Shown: piece by piece, positions 24,842 through 36,306 of the stretch
Numbering within the stretch: the stretch's first letter is position 1
How the letters are laid out: each line of letters starts with the position of its first letter
Origin: Isoetes taiwanensis
Lineage: Eukaryota > Streptophyta > Lycopodiopsida > Isoetales > Isoetaceae
Length of the DNA stretch: 64,000 nt
Reading direction: 5' to 3'
Assembly: GCA_021234155.1 (NCBI GenBank)
Contig: JAJEKV010000011.1
Span: forward strand, 1,244,001 to 1,308,000
Position numbers and translations under genes: made by a program
The notes under the pieces: model-generated
What the model was told of the DNA's origin: nothing
The model's database searches: none
Seen by the model: only the letters and a program-made list of their open reading frames with translations

Positions 24842-25282
24842 GAACCTAGGTCCCCAGGCAGAAGAGGATGGAACTGCGAATGATGAAACTGATGAAGAAG
24901 GCGCTGCCTAGAAAAATGATGTGATGAGTATCTTCAGTCTGTTGTAATTGGTCTTGAGGATTTTCATACTATTGTAACCGTCCCTGGCACTATTAATAAA
25001 AAAGAAGTTTTTGGTTATAATTTTTTGTCACAAATGTTTCGTTCATGTATGATAGTTCTTTCTATGTTTCATTCATGTGTAACCGCAGTGCCCTGAAAAC
25101 CTTCCTCGGATCAGACCCGTCTCGACTTCCGTTGATGCTTGCCTCTTCGCATGCACCAGAATCTTGCTGATGAGAAGTAATCTACGCATGCGAAGGGGCC
25201 AAACAGCCTCGGACCAGCCCGGACGAATATGATCCATCAGAAGGTTCACAAGGTACTTCGGTACCCAAGTCGGGAATAACTT
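24842..25282. other. Downstream of hAT remnant, no gene
   Basis: Contains an AATAAA-like signal near 24996 that could belong to the hAT transcript; nothing else was recognised. Confidence 0.35.
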
Positions 25283-25459
25283 CGGTATGCCAAATTGGGC
25301 TTTGAATGCTATCAGGACCTATAATCTGTACTCTATTCCTCTGGGTGGCACATGCTCTGAATACCCAAATGGGTTTGCATGGCATGTACCACCCAAAGGA
25401 ATGGAGGTACAAATTATAGGTCCTGATGGCATCCAAATGCCGATTTGGCATGCCATCGG
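25283..25459. repeat. Foldback repeat, arms about 75 bp
   Basis: The left arm (CGGTATGCCAAATTGGGCTT, then GACCTATAATC) and right arm (GGTCCTGATGGCATCC, then GATTTGGCATGCCATCGG) are imperfect inverted complements around 25365. Confidence 0.65.
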
Positions 25460-25471
25460 CATGCAACCACA

Positions 25472-25560
25472 GAATCGCAAGCAACCACTAGGCTGATATC
25501 ATCCGCTGCCACAATAAAAATAGAGTACTCAAAAACCTTGTTACCTACAATCCACCACCT
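25472..25560 (+). repeat. 80-bp dispersed direct repeat, copy 1
   Basis: Shares AATCGCAAGCAACCACTAGG and AATAAAAATAGAGTACTCAA with 26327-26405, in direct orientation. Confidence 0.6.
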
Positions 25561-25739
25561 TGCCAAAGGGGACGCGTACTCTAATTTGAAGTCATAGTGA
25601 TGCTCAAGGTTCTCCATCAATAGCAGGAGTTAGGATGTTCCATGATTTGGTGCCTAACAACCGCTATATAGATGGACAACACCCAGGCACCACTTTGACT
25701 TGAAATTAGAGTGCGCTCTCACCTCTGACGTCATAGCAA

Positions 25740-25960
25740 GTTCAACCTCTAGAACGAACGATTTTTGCTCCAACCCCCATTGTGAGCCTCTTTGTGTAAT
25801 ATAACCTAGCAAAGTGACTAAGCTACATTGACACAAGGAGACTACAAAAGAGAGTCAGAGCAAAACCCGCTCTTTCTAGAGGAGGTAACAAGAATTTTGA
25901 GAAGTCTATATTGTTTGCAACGGACAATATCAAGCCTGGTGAGTTGACAACCATTCAAGA
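25740..25960 (+). repeat. Dispersed repeat also found at 40850-41065
   Basis: Shares blocks such as TGTGTAATATAACCTAGCAA and GAAGTCTATATTGTTTGC with the right flank of the 26.4-40.85 kb insertion, in direct orientation. It may be a sequence duplicated around, or the host element of, that insertion. Confidence 0.55.
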
Positions 25961-25999
25961 AAGTCACGCTCCAGGCCAGGATGAAAGAGATCCGAGTAC

Positions 26000-26119
26000 A
26001 AGCATCGAGACTTCCCAAACCTTGCTTTCACCCCTCTTTGAACAATGGAACTTAGTATGTAAACTAAGTTGCATTGCCCAAAGAGGAGGGGAAAGAAAGA
26101 GTGGGAAGTCTCGATGCTT
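26000..26119. repeat. 120-bp inverted-repeat hairpin, unit 1
   Basis: Begins AAGCATCGAGACTTCCCA and ends TGGGAAGTCTCGATGCTT, perfect terminal complements, with a further inverted pair (CTCTTTG and CAAAGAG-like) near the centre. A MITE-like foldback. Confidence 0.75.
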
Positions 26120-26165
26120 GAACTCATCAATCACTAACATCCAATTAACCCGAAGACCTGGGTCC

Positions 26166-26289
26166 AAGCATCGAGACGTCCCGGTCTTTGCTTTCACCCG
26201 CCTCTATGGACAATGGAACTTAGCGTGTAAACTAAGCTATATTGCCCAAAGAGGCGGGGGGAAAGAAAAACGGGGAAGTCTCGAAGCTT
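26166..26289. repeat. 124-bp inverted-repeat hairpin, unit 2
   Basis: A diverged direct copy of the preceding hairpin (AAGCATCGAGACGTCCCGGT ... GGGAAGTCTCGAAGCTT), with GAACTCATCAATCACTAACA after both copies, so the two form a tandem pair. Confidence 0.75.
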
Positions 26290-26410
26290 GAACTCATCAA
26301 TCACTAACATCTAATGAACCCACAGAATCGCAAGCAACCACTAGGCCTTATATCCTCCGTGGCCACAATAAAAATAGAGTACTCAAAAACCTTGTAACCT
26401 CCTCTAGAAC

Positions 26411-26620
26411 AGGGGATAGGTTCAATACTGCGTTTTATAATGGAATACGATGAATTGTATGATACGACATATTTGCCGTATAAAAGCGTAAAAATACGCA
26501 AAAAAATTCCGTCGGAAGATTTTCGCGTCTGTGGCGAAAACAACGCGAAGCGCGACGTCTGAAAATTTTTTCAGCGTCTGCCAAAACAGTGAAAACGCGC
26601 GTCTGTGACGCCAATTTTTT
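26411..26620. mobile_element. Left half of a TIR element split by the Penelope-like element
   Basis: Starts GGGATAGGTTCAATA, the complement of TATAGAACCTATCC at 40835-40850. Interior is rich in GCGTCTGTG-type palindromic words. The Penelope-like element lies between this half and 40577-40850. Confidence 0.55.
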
Positions 26621-26629
26621 TTTTTTTTT

Positions 26630-28915
26630 TTTTTTATTAACATTTTGTGGATGTTATTTCTTTATTGCTTGGTATCATCTTTTGCATGGTACAAATGGCC
26701 TTGGACAGGTACGTTGAACTTGGGTTCTTAAATATATTGTTACAATTGAAATAAAATGGGGCCATTATCTCATGAAGAAATACCATAATTTGGTGACAAA
26801 TATACTTGGGCTTGTCGTCCAAGCAAATTACCCTAAAGGTATATGGAACGGACTGCTTTTTGTCATATGACAGCAGGATGGAAGGAGCGTATGGTCGGCT
26901 GTTGCACTAAAATACAGGACTGACGGTAACAAGGACTCCTGATTCCAGATATATATGATGGGTTGTTGTAAAGAAATAAATAGAATGAGTCGTTCTTCTG
27001 CCCGGAGGGTTACTGATAGAAAAATGTGCTCAGAATCTGGGTAGAAGGGAATGGGAAGGAAAAAAGGTGATCTAAATATGGCAACTAGAAGGAAGATAGA
27101 GGAGGAGAAGATTAAGTCTGCTCAAAAGAAAAAATTGTTCCAGTATCACAAGAAAGTTGTGACCCCTGGAGTAGCAGTTGATCCGGATGTTAACAGGCAA
27201 ATTGCTGGGTCTGTGGTAAAATCCGTTCAGGAGAATGCCCACTGCTTGAATCTAGCAAATGTGGCACAAGAAGTTGCAGAGAACTCCAAATCTGTTGGAG
27301 ATCATGATGATGAAGGAGAAGCCAGTATCAAATATGTTCCTCCTTCTAAAAAAGCTAAGAAGCCAGTCGTGGAGTTGGCCAATCTGCACCAAGCCAATCA
27401 GGTTTGGTTATGGTTGTTTAAGTTTTTTTTTCTGAGATTATATGAAGAATTAATTACAATTCTCTTCATTACTCATCATGAAATATGTCAGTTGATAATA
27501 CTCTAATGGATTTACAGGAAACACATGCTGAAGCAGCTTAATACTATTGATTTAAATAATAGATAAATGAATTTTATAGATCAGTATAAGGGCTTTGGTA
27601 GACTTTTGTAGATGGATCCCTAGTGCGGAAGTTGGTATATATCTTAAGGAATTTGATCTTTAGAATGGCCATAGTTTCATGGATGTATTACACAACAAGA
27701 TCAAATAAATTCTTTGGAAATAATGTATTCTTGCGGTATGACACGCGTGTACTTAAATGTAAGATAGAATTTATGGTGTTGATCAGTCCTGCTAGATAGG
27801 AAGATTTTGGGCCCATTTGAGATTTTGGGACTTGAACCATTTAGATTTATCTGGTTAGCAGGATAAGTAATTGATGTTTCTTACAGATTATGCAGTCATT
27901 TGAGAAATAAAGGGATATTTATGCCCACTTCCCAGATATTAGTTGAGCTCTATAATGAACTTTTACCATAATGGGTTGTTAAAATTTAATTGGGTTGGTC
28001 CAGTTAGAATAAATATGGTAATGCTGGTTTGTATCACAGGGTACTTATGATCTAGACGATGTAAAATATGCTAATTAATGGGAAATCATATTTACCCTTT
28101 ATAGAATTGTTGACTTGTGGGATACCATGGGCTGCTATGGTTATATATCTTTTGACAAGCCCTCTTTTAGTAGATATCGAAAGTATGAGGTTCTATTTGC
28201 CTAGAGTCATACATAACCTATTAATAAACTGTGGACTCTAGGTTTGTTAAAATATTGACTGCAGGTTATCCTATGGCTTGGCTGAGAGGTTTTACAAGAT
28301 TACATAGGTTCTTGAAGTGTTAATAAGAGCCTGGTTATGGATATATAAGATCCGACCTTATTTTAGTGTTTAAATGAATGCTGTAGGTTATTTGCAGTAG
28401 TTGTAGCAGATTTTATACTTTGCTTAGATGTTAACAAGCAAGGTGAAGGGCGAAGAGCCCAAGAAATCCAATGCTTACCTGCTAGTGCTTAGGGCTTTAC
28501 CCTTCTTAGGCTAACTGTCCTATGGTTTACTGCAGGTAACGGGATTTCTTGCTCCTTGATTTGTTTTCCCAAGTATTTTGGTTGAGCACTATTCAGAGCA
28601 TGGAGGATTTACATGATGTACATTGATTCATATTTTGAAGATCTGCCATTATTACTGTGGAAAACTGGTGTACGCTTTCCTTTTCTTAATTTATGATCAT
28701 TTATGGTCTAATTTTAATTGTAAATCTGTTGACATGTCACAAGTTTAATAGAATTTTTTTGGAATTTGTTTTTGAAATAAATTAAGTAACCGTTTAAGGC
28801 TTAGATTGATATAACACCGATCAAGATCTAAGGCTGCAAATTGACCTAAAATGGCCTTTGAAAAAGACCATGGAAGGTAAAAAGTCTGGCTGACAGATTT
28901 TTAAAGGTTTTTTTT
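26630..28915 (+). repeat. pLTR, left copy (contains coding exon 1 and most of intron 1)
   Basis: Matches 38181-40576 almost throughout. Differences are small indels, mostly at CAG/CTG/CCG words, and one 80-bp block absent here but present at about 39088-39170. The copy ends just before the intron-1 acceptor at 29022, so the right copy lacks exon 2. Confidence 0.8.
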
Positions 28916-31900
28916 AACATATTCAGCTTTCAAGTTATACTTGAAACCTTAAATTTGGTTATTTGATAATTTCAGGTGTATTACAGCAATTTCTAATTTG
29001 TTATGGGATTATATCTTTGTAGGATAAGGCAAACACCGGAATTGAAGATCTTGATCCTAGCAATCAATGGTTAAAAGAGCTGATTTCATTCAACTATAAT
29101 AAGTGTGGTATTGATGACCCAAGTTTTGCGGTCCAAACCATTACGGCTTGCATCGAAAATAAGGATATTCATTCTTTCATCACCTTTAAAGAGTTGAATC
29201 TCACGGATAAAAGTAAGTCGCTTGTGACTTTTTTAGGCTTTAATGGCTGGTTTAATTTATATCAGAAAATGAAGAAGGTGAATTTTGATTTTGCAAAATG
29301 CAAAGAGCTTATTAATGCTGTATACAATGATGCCAATGCTATCTTCTTCCAAAGAACTGTGCTGGAAGACAACTGGGCCATGATCTTTGTGGAATGTTTA
29401 ACTGCATTAGAAGAGGCAAATGATATTGATAGTTCTCTCCAGGAAGATACTGAAACTGTTACAAATGAAAACCAGCAAGAAAGAAGTGTATGTTTGTTTT
29501 CAGAAGATGACCTTCTTGAGTCACCAATAATACATGAGAATAATGCTGATAAAGAGACTCCAAATGAAGTTACTGTTGCTGACAACCGTGTTTATGAAAA
29601 AGTTACTAATCTGAATCTGGCCAACTCTTCCTGCTTCCCTGTTATAACAGAGCAATCAGTGGAGTGTTATAGCCCTGTTTATGATCATGCCATTTGGAGG
29701 AGTTTAAATTTTGGGGCACTTGCGCCAATAAATTTGGAAACTTGGTGTGCCCTAGCCGGAGTCACAAAGGAGGAAATTGCTGCTGGGAAAGTGGCTGCAC
29801 ACAAGTTGGAGAAATATTTCAATAAAATTGATAATGGCATTCCTTTTGACATGGAATTTTTTGATATGCCTTGTGCGAAGAACAATGGAATTCAAATATT
29901 ACAAAAAGGGCATATGGCTTATCCGAATATTGAGAGGAATGACTATTATCTGAAAAGGATTTGGAGAACACATTGTCCCTATTTTACTTGTAAGTGCCAA
30001 AAGAATATCAAATCGATGAGGAAAAAAGAGGAGAAGTGTGGCACTGGCATCATTTGGTTTGACCATGCAATTTGGTATGTATTAAATAACCTGGATTTGA
30101 TTTATCCTGATTTATCTCCTATTGCAAAAATGGTTGCTCTTACGAAGTTGATTAATGGCCCCCTTAGGCCTGCAGTACTTGCATACATTTCTTATTTGGA
30201 AGTCAGAAAAGTTATGCTGGAAATGACTGCTGCATATGCTAAGACACCAGAAAAAGGTCTGAAAATATTATTTGGGAATGACAAACTGGCTGACATTGCT
30301 GAGAAGACAATAAAACCTATTTCATTCTTGAAGTTTCAAAATTCAAATTATAAACCAGCATTTGCTGCCAGGTCTTACACTAGCAAAGGTGTTCTCCTCA
30401 TGTGAACAAGAAGATTACTCCTAAATTTCCTCCACGGATTACTCAAGATCCAGGACAGAATATGGCCCCTCTTATTCAGCCTGTTACACCTGGAATTGTG
30501 GCCAACAATACCAATGAGCATGATGAATATTCTATTACAAAAGGAGGGAATAAGACTAATGTTATAAACATTGGTTCTCCCATTGATGTAGATATTGTGG
30601 TGGAAAGTGCATTAGGATGAAGGGGTTTATGTGACTTTGAAAGCTTGGATTTTTGATATTTTTACCAAGTTCATAAAAAAGCAGAAATATTTACTTATAT
30701 GCCATTTGGCTTGGTTCTTTTGAACCATATAAAACATAAACAAGTGCTTTCGAGCATTATATTGTGCAAAACCAATATAGTTATGATGTTTTTTGTTGAG
30801 ATTATATGAAAGTAGATTACTGTACATTTTTTACAGAAAGTTTATATCTTCATTGTATTAATTCAAGCTATTTAAATGTATAGGAAGACAAATTGGACAA
30901 GACCAGAAGGATAACTAGAGACATCAACATGAGGAAACATTTGATTGTTGAAAAAGAAAATAAAGAAGCCCGTATTATACACTTGACTTTTTTCTCAAAG
31001 GTTCTTGACAAATTCAAGGTAAAGAACATCTTCTACACTGTTATGTATGAAGCATTAGGAGAAAGAGGGACTGAATTAGTCCACAATACAAAGTTTGCCT
31101 GGAAATACATAGATCAGATTAGGCATAAGGTTTGTAAACCTTACAAAATATTTGCTGATAGTTCAGTAAACCATTGCCCCTGCAGAAACCCAAACTTGAA
31201 GAAATTTGTTGATCCCTTGATTGATCATATTAGGACTACAAATCTTGATATTGTCCATAGTAAGAAACTTAGAAATGCTTTTGTATGTGGCCTGAACCAC
31301 ATTCCTGATCAAGGGTTAAGTATACAAGATTTTATGGATGATTTTATCCTTGCTTGTCAACAGTTTATCAGGGTTCATAAATTTGATCTTTTGGATCTTA
31401 ATGATTGGGACTTAGAGAATATTTGTGATACTAGAAAAAGTGCCCAGCGTTGCTGGGCTTTTCGTGAGCAGAAGTTCAAAAACTAATAAATTGTTGAGAA
31501 CATCTGGTCAGGCAAATGTTGGCTCCGTGTTAAAAAAGGGAACGAATTCTATAAAGAAAATAAAGGTAAAGGACCACGTCCCTTCATTATTATTACTTAG
31601 AAAGATAACAATTGGCCAAGCATATTACTGGTACACATAGACTTTATGTTATTCTGCTTTGCCATAATTGCTGCTATCTAGAAGTAGACAACCAAGCAAA
31701 TAATAATTGGTACTTGATGTGGGTGCCTCCATAGTTCTTGATTTTTAGGGCATGTTTTTGGTTTAGCCATCAAAGAAGTCTGCTAGTTTTGAGATTATAT
31801 TACTAATACTTGCTACTTGATGTGGGCGCCTCCAAATGCAGCATACCAAATGCTTGCTTGAAAATTTGAACTTGGTTTTAAATCTTTTTATTCAATGACG

Positions 31901-32199
31901 AAGTCAAGATAATAGTCACATTATATGTGCAATACTAATTCTTTCTATATTGGAAAATGTGAAACTTATCTGATATCCTTCTGTATAGCATCCCATCGAG
32001 CGATATATAAGCACTCTATAACTTGTATAGATGGTGCAATAGAATCAAAATACACCGAGTATTGATGCTAAAACTCCATAATTATTAAAGTGATCCATTG
32101 CCAAATCTTTATTGTACATGTGTCTGCGTGCGTGCCTTTTTGCTAAAATGTGAGACGAGCAACAAAAACATAAAAATGTAAGAAAGCAATATTACAGCT

Positions 32200-32442
32200 C
32201 TACAAAAAAGGTGACTGATATGCTCTGCTAATTTTCACTCCCTTGAGGCACTCCCTCGAGTTCAAAAAGTTATGTCTACTATGATGCTCCGCTCTGATAT
32301 GATAATTTGATCTGCACTTTAAAAAAGTGGGGTGCAATCTGCATGCTGTTCTTGCCTGTCTTGAGATGCCTTCTAATTCGGTTATCTCTAACGTCACTTC
32401 TTTTCTTCTTAACATAGGTGGTGGAGCTTCTAACTTCAACAA
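32200..32442 (-). pseudogene. Coding-like fragment inside the Helitron
   Basis: An 80-residue frame whose first part (KLEAPPPMLRRKEVTLEITE) reads like protein sequence and is preceded by an AG acceptor-like site. No family was recognised. It is on the Helitron's own strand, as captured exons often are. Confidence 0.3.
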
Positions 32443-33109
32443 GGTATCTTCAAATCCTCCTTGCCTTATTCCTTAATACTTAAGATGTTATTTTGAAAGT
32501 TCTGGCATCCTCTCTCTCCTTCTATTAGATGTTTTATATTGTGAAAATATTACAGACAATTATATAGAGAATTTTGACAGAGGGAGTGAAAATTAGTTAT
32601 CCAGTTGCATAAGATACATGATGTAACAACATGCAAATGCCCTCACGATAGCACATTATTAAGGTGCATCAAGTTGGAGGTGTGTTAGCACCTCTAGCTA
32701 CAACACACGAACACGTTTTGTGAGAAGCCCATGGGAAGTTCGTTCAAGCCATCATGTAATGGTATAGCAAGGTGGATAGACAAATCTATATATTGATGTG
32801 CCATAGCTATGTGTGAAGCAAACTTGAGTGCAGCTATGGTTTTTCATAATTCTCACGCAAAGTCATGCTTCATTCTGTCCCTGCAACCCCTGTTGGAATG
32901 ATTAGGATGATGAAAATACAAATAAAAACCCTGCAACACTCCCAATGTATAATACCTTTAAATTTTGTTCCATACGATTTTAAAGTCAAAACAGAGTTTG
33001 GCACAAGATTCTTGCCAATATTTGTGCAAGACTTATGACAGAAAACATCTGCTAATAGTTGGATTCCAAGCAACGAATGGATGCAATCAAAAGTCCAAGA
33101 ACGAATGCA

Positions 33110-33218
33110 CAACATATCAATTAAGAATATAAAGCATAAAATTTGTATTTTATTCATCCTTTGCACAACATATCAATTAAGAATATAAAGCATAGAACTT
33201 GTATTTTATTCATCCTTT
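33110..33218. repeat. 54-bp tandem duplication
   Basis: Two near-identical 54-base units (CACAACATATCAATTAAGAA and following) adjoin inside the Helitron. Confidence 0.8.
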
Positions 33219-35991
33219 CTCTAAGGATTATCATGAGGACATATTCATACTGTATAGAACAAGAGCTTTGAAAGCATCAGTTGAGTCAATTACATCCTTG
33301 GGAAGGGCCATGTCTTAGAGTGCAATATATCATAAAGATATTAAAAGATCACACAAATGATGTATTATGTGATGTAGAGGGCGAAGAATAGCTCTACGGG
33401 ATTTCTATATTTACCAAGAAGAGGAAGAGCATTATTTTCTTGATTTATTAGGATGAGCATAAAGAGTCGTGATATACCTTTGATGACTACTCTTGAAGGG
33501 CAAAAAAGACGTGATTTTTCAAATGGTGATAATGACAGCAAATATATAAGCAAGAAATTATAACTTTGGCCATACCATTTTTTGTGGTCTCCTGCAATAA
33601 ATTCATAATCATATGTTAGCTAAAATGCAAATGCATAAATATTAGCAAAATCTCACTTCTAAAGAACTGATTATGGTAATGAAAGTATCAAAATCAACTG
33701 ATTTGATTTGAATCGAAGGTATTGCAGCTATCATTTCTAAGTTGGATCGAGGTACATGCGGCCAGAAATTCTATACAAATTATCCCTGGATGAATTATTG
33801 AGATCCCCAAAACAGTCCTCTTGGTAATAAAGAGGCCGCAGATTTAGGAACAGAAACAGAAGCATTATTTCTGCCTAAAAGTTCCACAGAAAATAGGGCA
33901 AGCGCTTTAGATATTTAACTTCGCCAAAGCCAGAGCTAGTTTTCGTATTGCAGCCAGCTCTGACGTGGCACGATCTGGGACATTGATTTTCAGATTATCT
34001 GGTCTAGATTTGTGCCACGTTAGGAGGGGAGCCTGTAAAATGAAATGCTAACACGAACAACATTTTCACAAAGCTAAAAGAAACGATATCTTCAGAGCGC
34101 TTAAACATTAGAAGAATTGGCATTGGCTAGACTACAAACCCTTAAACAAACTACTAAACTTGAAGACGGATTTCACCTGTTATGGCAAAGTATGGCGAAG
34201 CAAATGGATCCAGCTCTGTTAATAGTTCAACAAGGAAATACTGCACTGGAATTGCCTCCTCACCGTAACTATGCAGTAGAAGGAATCATGGGCCTCCTAA
34301 AGAATGGCGAATATCAATAGCCGTAACAGAGCTGCAACCTGAAGCCATGCACAAATATCCCGCGGTTAAACTTTTACCCTAATTGAAGGCAATCATATGC
34401 ACATATAAAAAATCTATCCTCATTGCCATATTCCATAAAATGAATGAGCATAAAAGCATAAGATTAGCACATCTAAGGCTTTAAAAAAATGCCAGAAAAA
34501 GGTAACCAACCTGAAAAGATTGCCTTCTATACCACAGCTGGCGATATAGCCCAATATTCAGGCTTTTCAAGCTCCCACAAACGGGCAAACCGGTCAAGGA
34601 CTCCAAGTTGAAACGGTCTAGAATGCACACTATAGTTACTCTGAATAAACGGATCCTCTAGATTGTTAATCAAAATCCAGATTATGGGTATTCTGAATAT
34701 CAGATCTCAAGTCATCAAAAGAAGGCCCTTGAAAGGGGTTATGACATAGACATTGAAACATAGATCTACAAAAATATACACCTAAATGATACTTGGTCTA
34801 AAGACAATGTTTCCATTGGACCAAAATACCAGCAATGTAAACCTCTTTTTTCCTAGTAGCTTCATTGTCATGATCCGATTCAGTGATTACATGCTATAGA
34901 TTCTGCATACTATGACCAACAGATTAGAGATTTAGAGAATTTTGAAAAACAAGGGAACGATGATCTTCGTTATTTCTGCTGAAGGCTTACTACACCTTCT
35001 CGGAGGCATGAAAATCTGAAATAAACAGATGGTTTCTAGCACAATCGGCAAGGATCTCACATTAAAAGGAACATGGACACAAAGGAAGACAAATGTTGCA
35101 CTGAATCCTTTTAGTGGTCCGGACTATTCCCTTTGAACCCAAGTATCGGAGTAACCTATCTCAGATCCATCTGAAAACCAGAAAAAAGATTATTGATTCC
35201 GACTGAAATAGGGCAAAATCGTAGAAAAAAAATCATTCATGTTCATTTTTCGTATGCATTGTTAAACTCACCAGAAATTGTTGAACCTTATCACATTTTG
35301 AGCCTTTTAAACAAGGAGCATGAACCAGCTCTGCTAAAAACATTGTCAACAATTTCGCAACAACAAAAAAAAAAAATAAGGAATCAAAGGTCATCGTACA
35401 TGCTTATCTCTTCTCATGGATCAATCCAACTTTTGGAAGTACCTCTATCAAATCATTGTCTTGATCAGAGTAAAGCTCTTCAATAAACCTTCAAGGTGTA
35501 TCCATTTGCTGCTGAGCTCTGTTTGTCTCACAAGCATAACTTTGGAAATCAAGCCATCTTGGTAAGTCCTGATCATCCTATACGTTCTAGGATACCTTTG
35601 ATGTGTGTCCTGCACTTTGACAAGCTTAAGTAATTTCAACAAGAACATCCCCTATAATTTTCTGAGCAAGAAGGCTATGCCACAGATAAGTGCCCTCCTT
35701 CTTCAATCCAATCCGGTTTATAAGAAGATCCCTGTTCTAGTCCATAACAGAAGTTCCTTGCTGGAGGAAAAAGGCAAAAGTCAAATGTGAAGAAAAGAAA
35801 AGGCAAGGCAGGGCAGAGGATGGCTATGGCATCAGAAAAACTCCCGGCCCAGTGCTCCAGCCGGAAAAACCCTAAAGAAAGATAAAACTCTAAGAAATAT
35901 AACGATCAAATATTTCCTTACCTTGAAATATGATGGCATTGTTTGCAGAAGATCTGACTGAACGTGGTTCCTTTTTCTTCCGCTGATGCAG

Positions 35992-36306
35992 CTATGCCAA
36001 TGTCTCTTTGTTGCATATAATTGCTAGCTCATTTGTTATATCCTGCTCTGTGATGCATTGAAGAAGGGATTCTGTGCATTTTGGTCCGGCCATCCATATC
36101 TCATTATGTAGCTCATGCCCCCGACAAAATGAAAAGCACATAAGCCGGTTGTTGAAGGAGCAACGATTTTGTGAACCGAGAGGAAGAAGACGAAAGACGG
36201 TTTTTTTCATAAGAGATCTTTCAAATGATAGACCACAACAAAAAATTTTGCCCGCAATAAGATCAACGGTCAAAGCTAGGGCATAGCAGAGGTCCCTAGC
36301 ATGCAT
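35992..36306 (-). pseudogene. Coding-like fragment near the Helitron 5' end
   Basis: A 104-residue open frame on the Helitron strand, extended upstream by an acidic TEEEDDALAAIPDF reading. Regular mix of hydrophobic and charged residues suggests a captured exon, but no family was recognised. Confidence 0.35.

Noticed and set aside
29262-29585. 107-codon minus-strand frame within the Penelope-like ORF
   Set aside because: Ser-rich antisense shadow of exon 2; no independent support.
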